Source: Coniferiporia sulphurascens (Eukaryota > Basidiomycota > Agaricomycetes > Hymenochaetales > Hymenochaetaceae). From it: 64,000 nucleotides of DNA. The stretch is taken from assembly GCA_002794785.1 (NCBI GenBank), contig NBBA01000013.1, positions 930,001 to 994,000 of the forward strand, read 5' to 3'. Below are positions 14,444 to 24,276 of this stretch, piece after piece. Each line of letters opens with the position of its first letter. Position 1 is the first letter of the stretch. The position numbers and the translations under genes are program-made. Under the pieces are notes generated by a model that was given only the letters and a program-made list of their open reading frames with translations, was not told the origin of the DNA and made no database searches.

Positions 14444-15523
14444 TCAGCTGCTTCCTTCTTTCCTACGCATGACGACCACCAGGTTATCGTGAGGGAATTT
14501 GACCAAACCCTTATCCCTATCCGCCCATTCTAGACCATTTCCCTCCGCCAATATTTCTAAAACTTCGTCCCTTACCTTCTCCTTCTCCCCCCGATCGAGA
14601 GGCGCTATGGCACTCCAAGAAAGGACGCGATCGATGACGCCCTGCGGTGTGCTTACAACATCGTGCTGGAATACCTTTTCCACGGAGGGTTGGAAAGATT
14701 TGTCGTAGAGGGAGGCATCATACAGCGCACGCCACTGTTCTGTCTGATGATGCCGAAGTTCGTCGTACTTTGCAGGAAGGTCCCAGAGCTTAGTAACCCA
14801 TCCAACGCGCTTTCTGCCCAAGTTGGTACTCCCGGTTAACTCCGCAAACAAGAGTTAAGCGGGAGAAATGGCGCACCCTGCTAACGAATTCCAAGTCAGA
14901 CACAGCAATCCGTCCGGTTTTAAAATCCGACAAAATTCTCTTATTGCGGCGTCGAAGTCAAGACACCAGTGGAACGCCTATTACGTGTATGATCTTTTCA
15001 CCTGTGTCGCTTTGTGCGTGAGATGAGTCAAGGGAGTACTAACCGTCGCAATCACGATCAAATCAGCCCATCCATCGGAGATGCCAGTCCGATCGAACGT
15101 CCCTTCTGAGACGTTTGTCCTTGGATCCCTAACTGTTTTTGAGAAAACGTTGCGCATTCCTTCGCTAGGTTCCACGGCTTCGAGAGACGATATGCTGGAT
15201 GACCACTCTGGATGAGAGAGGATGCCGCGGGTAAATATTCCTGTCCCAGAACCTATCCTTCAAGTGTATTTATTATTGGATAAATAAACATTCGGCAAAC
15301 GACTTTCAGAGGATTTTTCAGGCTTACTCGACAATGTTAAGTAGTGTCTCTCCGCCCGCAAAGAATCCGCGCAGATAAGAGAACGCCTCCGAGGGGTAAT
15401 TTGACCGGGCCCTTCCCACAATAAAGAAGACAGCGCTTATCAGTCCTTATAACCGTTCGTAGCGCGTACAGATTGTTTATTTGCACCTGTCGTACCCCTC
15501 GCTATGGCCAGCAGAGAATCCAT
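14444..15523 (-). CDS. Class I SAM-dependent methyltransferase
   Basis: Five exons (15523-15496, 15445-15328, 15257-15044, 14977-14877, 14828-14444) give 281 aa with all phases closing. The SAM-binding motif I is VEIGSGTGIFTRGIL; an acidic strand-2 residue lies in LEAVEPSEGM. AFHWCLDFDAAIREFCRILKPDGLL matches the post-motif region of Methyltransf_11-type enzymes, followed by a WNSL strand. The C-terminal half (GWVTKLWDLPAKYDELRHH) is typical of fungal UbiE/COQ5-like orphan methyltransferases. Substrate is unknown. The first exon (MDSLLAIARG) and its 50-nt intron are the weakest part. It is divergent from the HAD gene with only 161 bp between starts. Confidence 0.82.
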
Positions 15524-15684
15524 CTTTCGCCTGAGGGTGAAGCTCGTAGACCATTTTACACCTGCCCGCGATGCAGCGGCTGAAAGGAACCGGTGTGATG
15601 GCTTCAGACAAAGCGCGATTTAAGAATTAACGTCGATCTCGGTTAAGGCGATCTTCAGATCGGACTTTAAATACTTTCACGTGC
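15524..15684. promoter_or_regulatory. Short shared divergent promoter (methyltransferase / HAD hydrolase)
   Basis: The two proposed start codons lie 161 bp apart on opposite strands, so the interval must serve both genes. A possible TATA-like ttaaata lies at about 15667-15673 on the plus strand. No other site stands out. Confidence 0.45.
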
Positions 15685-16881
15685 ATGTCCACACTAGATA
15701 TCGGAGTCGAGTTAATTCACACGTCTGGTCCTTCCTCGACTACCTCTTACTCATCTGAAAGCATGGGAGACGATAATGACACGCTTGAAGGCGTCGAGGC
15801 GCTAACATTCGATGTGTTCGGGACAGTCGTCGATTGGCACGGCTCCGTGGTGCGCGCGATGAAAGTGAGGGCCACGGAGTCAAATTCGCAAGAACTCAAA
15901 AGCGTTACCGATGAAGGTGCTTTATTTGCGTCCCCATGATGAAGGGATGCCATAACATTGATTTAGATTGGTCTGATTTCGCGAAGGAGTGGCGTTTGGG
16001 GTACAGAGAAACGACGTACGTATTTTGTATCAAAGAGTGCTATGCTAGATCTCGGCCTAAATGCACCGCAGCCGTCACGTATCCGAAGGCGGAGAGGGCT
16101 CCTTGAACGTCGATAAGATGCACAGAAAGGCAAGTGTCTGACTCGTTCTACTCTAATCAGCTCCCGGAGGCTGACGAAAGGATCGTATAGATTCTTGAGG
16201 ACATGCTATCAACCGAAAGGTGGTCGAATCTTAAGAAAATATGGAACAACGACGACCTGGCAGATATAAACTTGGTTTGGCACCGGCTCGACGGTTAGTG
16301 GCTTATCTAAAAGGGAAAGCCTGTCTCTGATATGGAGTCCGAAAGGCTGGCCGGACAGCTCCAAAGGCCTGGGTGAACTAAGGAAGAGGTTCATCGTCTC
16401 GACGTTAACGAATGGAAATGTACGACTAATGGCTGACATGGTAAGTCATCATCTATCATTTTCCGTTAATAAGTGAGATGAGCTAACGTAGCTATAGGCG
16501 AAGCATGCCAATCTTCCTTGGGACGTAATTCTTTCCGCCGAACTTCTCGGCTCCTACAAACCGTTCGTTTCCTCTCGGACCTGATATTTATTCTTGTTTT
16601 CAGCTCTTCTAATACTCCATACATTTCCTAGAAACCCGATCGTATATCAAGGGGCTTTACACCATCTGTCTGTTAGGCCGGACCAATGTGCCATGGTCGC
16701 TGCGCACATATTTGACCTGAGGGCTGCGGCGAAAGAAGGAATGCGCACGATATACGTGCGACGACCCACGGAGGACTCGCCGGAGATGAGAACGTCGGTT
16801 AAAGCTAAGAAAGATGGGGGCGAAGTTGATCTGGTTGTAGACAGCTTCGAGGAACTTGCACAGATACTTCATTGTACTTGA
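15685..16881 (+). CDS. HAD-superfamily hydrolase, 2-haloacid dehalogenase type
   Basis: Seven exons (15685-15916, 15967-16015, 16072-16129, 16191-16293, 16346-16440, 16498-16562, 16632-16881) give 283 aa. HAD motif I is LTFDVFGTVVDWHGS with the nucleophile Asp; motif II is FIVSTLTNGN; motif III Lys is in GSYKPNPIVY across a splice; motif IV is MVAAHIFDLRAAAKEGM. The VAAHxxDL form and motif I point to the L-2-haloacid dehalogenase subclass, which hydrolyses C-halogen bonds by an aspartyl ester. Fungal members often have unproven substrates. Intron 3 (16130-16190) is GC-AG with a perfect AAG/gcaagt donor. An in-frame ATG at 15763 (MGDDNDTLEG) is an alternative start. Confidence 0.88.
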
Positions 16882-17671
16882 TGCTCCGAGTCCGGACTGT
16901 CGCGGATGCAGGACAAACAATATAAAGACGGAAACAATTCAGGGGAACAGTTTGAGCAGTAACCGGTTCGGCTATTCCCACCGGGTGCGAGTCTATGCTA
17001 GACGTGAGTGTCTGACAACACCATATTGTGAGTGAACATGATCTAGTTGGTCGTCACGGTCAAGTAGGAGAAAGTACACTATTTGTAGTTGTTATATGAT
17101 TACCATACATGGAAGTTCTGCCGCTCATAGGCAGATCTGAGGTTACAAAATGAAGTCAAGAGATCAATACTGAGCCGTTTGTCACGATTTAAGCTGCATA
17201 ATGATAAAAAGGTTGGGGCCATAGTTTATTCAAGGAGCCTAAAGATTATTTGTAAGGTCCCATATTGAGTATAATTTTATGCAGAGGGCGTATTCTACTA
17301 TTCTCCCACGATTCGAAAGCCCTCCCTAATTCTTCCAATGCTTTCTGTGAGAAAATACATATTTGAGTAACTGGATATGCGCATTGGAACCATCGGAACA
17401 ACGAACTTCCCAGTCTTGCGACCCGGAGCCTGCAAGTTGCAGACTTTACTCAGGGGGACCTCCGCTGATCGTCACACAAATCCGGAAAAGGGAAAAAGGA
17501 ACATAGTTCGTCACATGTTTGCGTGACATTTTCTTTTCAAGTCCCTCGGGAGCGCACACACCGTACTCTACGTCTAAGCACCCGTTACGTTCTACTAGAG
17601 CGTGTAGCTCTCTTCAGGTTTCTTGCGTCAAAAGTCCTCCGTGGTCTACACGAACTTGCGAAGGACCAGAA
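16882..17671. other. Gene-free interval
   Basis: A 0.79-kb AT-richer stretch follows the HAD gene and contains the promoter of the uS7m gene. No supported coding frame, RNA gene or repeat is visible. Confidence 0.5.
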
Positions 17672-18455
17672 ATGCTCGCAAGGCTGCAGCGCACTCTGGC
17701 TCTGGCGCGAGCGCCTTCCCGCTTTTCACGCCAACTGTCGACCAGCCCTCGGTCCTCAAACCTAGGGACTGCAACGGATGACAGTCACTTCATTACAGAC
17801 GACCTACTCCTGCAGGAAGAAACTCCAACCCCACTCTCATTCCCTTCCACATCCGCAAACCCGACCCCGCCCGAAAGTACGACATCTCTGCTCACAGGTA
17901 CAACATCGCTCGCGCCGAACGGGCTCTCCTACGCCGGCCTCCCGGAGAACAAAATTTTCCTGGACATCCCGCCAGCGCAGGACCCACTTATAAAGTATCT
18001 CACATCGTCGCTGCAGCACGACGGACGACGGCACACGGCCGAGCGGCGCGCGGCGCGCACGCTGCTCTTCTTACATACGCTCACGCGCGGTGAGCCGCTC
18101 GGGATGCTGCGCGAGGCCGTGACACGCGTCGCGCCCGCGGTGCGCATCGCGCGGCATCGCAAGTCCGCGAAGGACGTCCAGATCCCTGTTGCGCTTAACG
18201 AGAAGCAGCAAGTGCGCCATGCGGTGAAGTGGATGCTCAAGGCGAGCGACTCGAGGGGGGGAGGACGGTTGAGGAGAGACTTGCGAGGGAGATTGTGCTT
18301 GTGCTGAGTGGCAGCAGCGGAGCGTTGAGGCAGAAGGAGACCCTGCACCAGACGGCTATGGTCAACCGGTATGTGGTCTTGTATTTCAAAAGATGCAAAA
18401 CGACTGAAACGGGATTCGCAGTGGAAACATTCCTTTACCGAGAAGAGGCTCTTAA
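17672..18455 (+). CDS. Mitochondrial small-subunit ribosomal protein uS7m, with a genomic frameshift
   Basis: Component of the mitoribosome small subunit head, binding the 3' major domain of the rRNA. The ATG at 17672 starts MLARLQRTLALARAPSRFSR, an Arg-rich amphipathic mitochondrial presequence. The S7 fold follows (LIKYLTSSLQHDGRRHTAERRAARTLLFL, AVRIARHRKSAKDVQIPVALN, QVRHAVKWMLKAS). At 18253-18262 the frame breaks in a run of seven G. Beyond it, RTVEERLAREIVLVLSG and the usual MVNR C-terminus continue in another frame. An intron (18369-18421) then leads to a last exon ending at 18455. No GT-AG pair can bridge the break. Either one G is missing in the assembly or the gene is damaged. Identity of the family is sure. 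Confidence 0.85.
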
Positions 18456-19046
18456 TAATTATATAGGGCTATTCTTCATGTATGGATGAGTGTGCAGCGA
18501 TCATAGACATGCCAGGATGAATTATTAAAATGCCTGACTTGGTTCGCTATTTGCCTGTGTCCTCTAGGTTGTACAGCATTTCGTGGGGCTGCGCGTTATT
18601 GGACTACCGTCAGAGTAGTATTTCACGGTCCCGTAGTACTGTCACCAAGTATTTTCCATTACTGAGTTCGGATCTCGATCAACCAAGCTTATGCAAAAGA
18701 CTTAATCCAATCAACATTCCAAAATCGCACCGCTTCTCTACTATTCCATCACCCAGATTCCCACTAGTAAAACCATACATTTCTGAAGTTTAGTACATCA
18801 TAATGTACCGTGAGTCATGTCCGAGCGTGAGAGAGAGGGGTGCGGGGATGGTAGATATAAATGAGTATTTATACAACCCAAAGCCAAGTGAGCATCATTA
18901 AACATGCATAGGTTTCAGTTTCCAAATACACGGAGGGGAAACGAAGAGTCCGAGACAGGAGACAAATGGACGCCCGATGAGAGGATAATGGAGTCGAGCA
19001 CAGGTACATCAATACAAGCCAGGGCATTACGGAGGGAAGTTTCTTC
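18456..19046. other. Convergent intergenic interval
   Basis: Between the uS7m gene (plus) and the membrane-protein gene (minus). About 0.6 kb, no supported gene, RNA or repeat. Confidence 0.5.
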
Positions 19047-20498
19047 TTATTGCTTTTGATACGGCACCGGCAAGTCAGCACGACTGTCCCCCATTTCGTA
19101 TGAGTGCCAGGACGACATAGGACTGCTTCCTCCAAACGCGCCTGGGGACGTCACAGGGCCAGCTAACAGAGCTTCATGCGAGGCTGGGCTTCCCGGGACC
19201 TTCTCAGGGAATCGAGGACTAGACTTCTCTTCTCCCCAAGCTGGATCCGCCATCTTGGTATCGTAACTCGCGGGAGGGGATATGCTTCTCACTAGGAGAG
19301 CCTTCCTTCTCTCTCTCCTCTCCTTCCTGTAGCGCTTGCAGCGGTCTGTCAGTACGCAGAGTAGACATAGGAGTATTCCCAGACCAGCGATCGAACCGAT
19401 CGTGATTCCGGCGATGGCTGATGAGGATAACTTCTTCGGAGCAGGAGGGTCCACTAGCGGGACACTTGCACCGATTGTTTGGTTAACGCATCCAAGGAAC
19501 GTGGTGTTTAAGGAACTGGGAAGCGGTGTGTCCGCAATAGATACGGGTGCGGAGTCGTTTGAGGCAGGCATGTTTGCCGGAAGGCTCGCAGTATTATTGT
19601 ATCCATCAAGGGAAAGTAAGAACGAAGATGCGCGATAGTACTGTACGACTTGTTCCGGCACAGGCCAAATCGTCCCGGACGTCGAGTACGCGTAGAACTC
19701 AGACGTCGCGTTCACAACGGAACAGTTTGACACGAGCGCGGCGAAGACCGAAGTCACTGACGAATTGTCGCCGAGGATACGGTATGTGACATTCCCCGGA
19801 CCCCAAGACGGTTGAACTATGGCGACTATGAGGTTGCCTCCGGGCCTCTCGTTAGGAGTGGCGTTAAGGTACTGGGTTTATTATGGCTTTAAAAACCAGT
19901 AGATGGCAGGGCGAGGTTGACTCACCTCATTACCACCGTAATAGTCATTCGTCGTCGGGACAGGATAGAAATAGTAAGGCAGTGGTCTCGAATCAACATA
20001 CTGTCCATAGCCACCGTATGGATATCCACTGCCGAAGCGTGATGTACCATAAACAGTATCCTGCGAATTGTCAGGTGAAATTAGGCACTGCAAAACATGC
20101 AGAACGGAAGAGTTATTCACCCTAGCACCCGACCCACCCAAGCGGCCGGCAAAGTGAGATTCACTGTCGAGTGTCACTATGCTCCCTCCCCCATCCAAGT
20201 ATGCATTTGCAGTCGTACTTTTCGCGCCGATGTTTGACACACTGATGGCCTCGGCACCGGATGATTTCGTAAACGTCGGCGAGGCGCCGTGCTTACTTGC
20301 ACTTGAGCCACCTGAGCTGCTTCCTCCGCTCTTTGCGGAGGAGGAGGTCTTGCCTCCAGAGGAACTGTGGCCGCCGCCCCCGCCTTTCCTGCGGAAGAGC
20401 TGCTTGCGTTTCTTGAAAATCGACCTTATGGAAGCTGAGTTTCGGGGTCGTGCCGCTCTGGTATTTGAGCGCGTGGGCGGAAATGATGAAACGGCCAT
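19047..20498 (-). CDS. Single-pass membrane protein with Gly/Ser-rich N-terminal part
   Basis: Unrecognised family. Exons 20498-20121, 20060-19926 and 19871-19047 give 445 aa. The N-terminus is basic (IFKKRKQLFRRK) and runs into a Gly/Ser low-complexity stretch (residues about 40-70). A middle region rich in Tyr/Gly/Pro (YPYGGYGQYVDSRPLPYYF) precedes a probable extracellular segment with several N-x-S/T sites. One membrane span is at about residue 325 (AIAGITIGSIAGLGILLCLL), followed by a basic stop-transfer run (RCKRYRKERRERRKALL) and a Ser/Pro tail. The hydrophobic frame continues a few codons upstream of the ATG, so a signal-peptide exon could be missing. The layout resembles fungal surface sensors with a short cytoplasmic tail, but I cannot name it. 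Confidence 0.7.
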
Positions 20499-22129
20499 CA
20501 AAAACGTAATAAGCTGTAGAGAGAGACGTGCGGGTGGGTGAGAAGCCTTGTATCGCAGTTTACTTTATACTCCGTCGGTTGTAGCTTGGTCTCAACCGCC
20601 ACATAATCATTCCTCGTGGCCGTTCGAATCAAGCCGTGTTCCGAGACCGGAGACTTTTAGGGAAGGTCTCTATGGACCGATGAATTAAAACGTGGCGTCG
20701 ACTTTTGACTAGCGAGTGGTGCAGGCCTCAGGGTGATGGTGGTTGTGGTTGAGGTCTTCACGCGTTCGATTAAAGCCTCTTGAGGCGAACAACTAGAACA
20801 GAAGCTCAAGGAAGTTGCCGATTGAAAAGAGATGATGCCACGTCGGATCTGAGATTATGAGATGATAACAAGCGCTTTTTGTTCGCAACTCTTGCCTGGT
20901 AGCAGAATAGCGCAACGAAGAACAAGTCGGAGGTTACAAAACACAGTGCAGAAAGGACTTGGTTGGACAACACTCCCGAAATATGAATCACTGCAACACT
21001 TCAAGTTATGATAGTCGATCCCTCTAGGCTACTACCCGATTTGCATACAGCTGCCAAAAGTGATGCATGCCTCATATTTGGGAGGTCCCTTCCGAGGGAT
21101 CACTTCACATGAACCGAGTCAGTAAATTTTTCTAACTGAGGTATACAGGTTATTAAATCGGTTGGGGTAGAGGTACGAGGTATTGGTGACAACTAAATGA
21201 TTAGTCATAAGCTCACACGGTGATTGTTCTTAAGCTCAAGCATCTTGTATATGCACAAGACATTGATAAATTCCAATGGGTCATACACCGGGGAATATGG
21301 CAGCAAGCTTGGGATTACAGAATCATTTTTAGCCACTGCTGAGGGAGAGGTCGGGGCGGATTTCACAACATCCGATTTATCGGTACTAGGGTCCTCCCAA
21401 ATATGGGGCGTACAACATTTTTGGTACCCGCCTGTATTTGATCGCAAGCGCAATGGCCAGGTCTTTTCGCTTACACATGGACCTGCCGGAAAACCGGTGA
21501 AGGGCTATACTACCATTGCACTGTCTTACAGCTATCCGGGGTGGTTTAAGCTAAAGGGCATCATAATCCAACGCATGTACCGAAGGCCCCATCATAGCCT
21601 CCGGCAATTTGTTTGTGCTTCGGTCTCGGATTGAGGCCGCGGCAGGCATGATAGTGCTGGGCCTAGTCAGAAAAGCTGCCAGTGGAACAAGCCGCCCATT
21701 TTTCCGCATGCCAACAGATAAGGCTGTAGCTTTAAAGGGCCCTACCTCTAACTACAAGCAGAATTCACAGCTCGGTATGAGAAATTACCAAGCACCCACT
21801 TGGCCAAGTCCATCAAGCCGTAAACTGAACGCATGGTGGCCTTGCTTAGGTGTGTACGCCCGTGGCGTAAATGCAGTGAATACGAGCCTGATTCACGATC
21901 CCATACCCGGCTATGCGATACTATGCGTAAACATACAGGCCATGACAGAGGCATGTAAAAGCGAGTTTATGGCTGCGAACACAGGTAGAGAAGCAATACA
22001 GTACACAGCGCACGGCTTTCAACATCGGGCCGCTCAAAACAATGGTCGGCAGAGTAACGTTTATAGCATGACTTCATCTCGATTATTAAGCCCTTTGTTA
22101 TAAGCAGGACATTGCATATAAGCGCTCCA
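20499..22129. other. Gene-poor interval up to the LINE insertion site
   Basis: Begins with the promoter of the membrane-protein gene (TATA-like tataaag near 20562 on the minus strand). At 21224-21634 and 21609-22103 two overlapping plus-strand frames of 136 and 164 codons occur. Neither has a recognisable motif or convincing splice structure, so I do not call a gene. The interval ends at the left copy of the 13-bp target duplication. Confidence 0.4.
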
Positions 22130-22142
22130 TTACAACTCCAGG
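22130..22142 (+). repeat. Left target-site duplication of the LINE
   Basis: Thirteen bases, ttacaactccagg, identical to 30443-30455. Flanking bases differ (a before the left copy, g before the right), so the repeat is exactly 13 bp. Confidence 0.85.
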
Positions 22143-22269
22143 TTTTTTTTTTTTTTTTTGAATGCATTTCTATAGTGCATCATGACTATCTAGTACAAAA
22201 TATGCTCCAGGGGCCTTTAGGCCCCTGTATTGTGGGAGATGGTAGTTGGTATGGGGGCTAAACTAAAAC

Positions 22270-22696
22270 TGTTACAATTTCCTTTACACATTGCCTCTAT
22301 CAACATTAGTCATCTCCACTGATTAAGCTACCTTGCATGCTGACTGATCCTAGCCTCATGATCAGTCAGACTCTTCTACCAGTTTCTATCTCTTTCCATG
22401 CTGACTGATCCTTATTGTTCGCTCAGTCAGCCTTCCACCTTGTTCTATAGTATTTTACACATGTATATAAGGACTCACTTTCAGAGCACTAAGCCTTAAG
22501 CTTGTGCTCTTTGTTCAATAGAGCCTACTTGTTCACTATCTCCTCTGTGGGATATTAAGTCACCAGTCACCAGTCCATCAGCCTACTAGTCCTTGGGGAA
22601 ACCCTTGCTCAAACTATCGTCTCGTCTCTACCTTGTCTTACTTGGTTGATCCTCGTTGATCACTTATTAAGCCTTACCTAATCAGTAGGCTTAACA
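22270..22696 (+). mobile_element. Solo LTR, family 1, diverged copy
   Basis: Runs from TGTTACAATTTCC to GGCTTAACA and carries a TATA box (tatataagg, about 22464) about 33 nt before the conserved aagcttgtgctctttgttca segment shared with the three other family-1 LTRs. It is 427 bp against about 540-563 bp in the others. Flanks are aaaac and aaaat, a 4-of-5 match to a target duplication. It sits in the LINE 3' untranslated part. Confidence 0.75.
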
Positions 22697-22770
22697 AAAA
22701 TGGGGATGCCATAAGCAGAGAGAGGAGCTGTCAACAAAGGGGCAGTGGGAAAGGAAGGGTTGAAGTCTGG

Positions 22771-23925
22771 TCAGTTGCCTGTGGCAAATCCTGACACAGA
22801 GATGGTGACAACTGTGGGGCCCCCGGGGTCAAAGACCAGGGTAGGCTCTGCCGCAAAGGCAGGGTGAGAGGCCAGGAAACTGGCGAGAATGGGGAGGCCC
22901 GCCTTGGAGAACCATTGGGCTTTGGAGGTGGGCAGAGGGGTTTTCCATACCACTTTGCAAGCGGTAAGGGTATTAGGGCAAGACAGCAAGAGGTGAGCTC
23001 GCATCTTGGGAACATGGCAGGAGGGGCAGAGGGGGTTGTGTCCTGGAATGCGTCCGTAGTATGTGCCAAAGCCAGCATGACCAAGGAGGGTCCAGAAAAC
23101 TTTGCATTTAGTGCAGCAACCAAGCTTGAGATCCTGCATGAGGGCAGTCAGCTTAGTTGATGAGACCAGGGAGATGCCCATAGAATGGGTGTCTGATGAT
23201 CCATGTGAGGAACGGCAGGCAGAGGCCCACACTGTCTTCCACTGTGTAAGCACCGAAGTGGAGGCAGCTTCCCAGAGGAAGCAGATGGTATGCGGGAATG
23301 GGGTGGTTCCCAGTGGGGGGTTGTCAGCAATACCCATAGCAAGAACATCTGCAAATTCATTGCCCTCCATGTTGGCATGGCCTGGGACCCAGCGTAAATG
23401 AAAATGAATGCTGGGCAGGTGCTTGGCAGCAGCCTTAAGGCACTTGCAGATAAGGAGGGTGACGGAGACGCCAGGGGCCGGACAAGGGTCAGCGAGGAGA
23501 TTGAGGGCGACCTTGCAGTCGGTATAGATCTCCACCTGCGTAACTAAAGCAGGGAGAGGGTGGTGGTGTGCCAGAAGCCAAGCAGCATCAGCAAGGGCAG
23601 CGAGCTCACAATCTGTAGAGTGGACATATGGGCCAAGGTAGGTTTCATGGGTGAGGATGGCTTCCCCATGATAAAACCAGACTCCAGCAGCGCCGCCGGA
23701 GTACAAGGAGGGGGATAATCCTTTGTGGGAGCCATCTGTATAGATAAGAAGGCATGAGGGGTCCAAATGCAGTTGGTCGATAAGACCATGGTGTGACTGG
23801 ATGAGGGCATTGCGGGCTTCCAGGGAATGGTCAATTGCCCAATCGATGCTGATCTGCTGTAAAGGGGGAAGAGGGATCCATGGAGGGGTGTAAGCCCAGG
23901 GCTTACTACTCTGATGCCTACGCAT
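22771..23925 (-). pseudogene. LINE reverse-transcriptase polyprotein remnant: RNase H domain and C-terminal zinc-binding region
   Basis: A 384-codon frame covers only the C-terminus of a LINE ORF2. The RNase H catalytic set is present: LLIYTDGSHKG, the Glu in STDCELAAL, IYTDCKVAL, and the last Asp in GHANMEGNEFAD. Downstream is a C..C...H....C arrangement (PLCPSCHVPKMRAHLLLSC) typical of LINE C-termini. RNase H in a LINE indicates a Tad/I-like clade. The frame is open but lacks RT and endonuclease upstream, where a nested element begins. It cannot be autonomous. Confidence 0.88.
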
Positions 23926-23945
23926 TGGAGACCACCGGGTCCAGA

Positions 23946-24030
23946 CGTCACCTGACGCACCGGGTTGTCAGTCACATGACGTGCCGGGCTGTCACCTGAC
24001 GCACCGGACTGATGGTCACATGATTGTATT
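23946..24030 (+). repeat. Short tandem array at the LINE/nested-element junction
   Basis: Four degenerate units based on gtcacctgacgcaccggg alternate with gtcacatgacgtgccggg, spaced about 22 bp. The last unit is truncated to gtcacatgattg. The array lies where LINE coding sequence gives way to the region leading into the gypsy gag, so it may be the edge or LTR start of that element. Confidence 0.55.
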
Positions 24031-24276
24031 TCCTCTGGACTGTACAGATCTATGCTTACATAATTCCCTTGCTATTCCTGTTCGCTTTCCGCACCTTTGT
24101 TGCCTCAGTCTATCTGACAGCAACAAAGGTGAGTAGTTATAGCATGGAATGTATGTAGTCTATCTGACAGCAACAAAGACACCTTTGTCCTTTCTGTCCT
24201 AGGCTGAACTTTAGTGTTGCCAACTCCTGGTTGGCTTCCATTTTTTTTTTGAAATTGACAGAGCATTTCTACGCTG

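Noticed and set aside
21224..22103. Two overlapping plus-strand frames of 136 and 164 codons
   Set aside because: They overlap in different frames, contain no recognisable domain and no intron signals join them. Possibly decayed sequence, but not callable.
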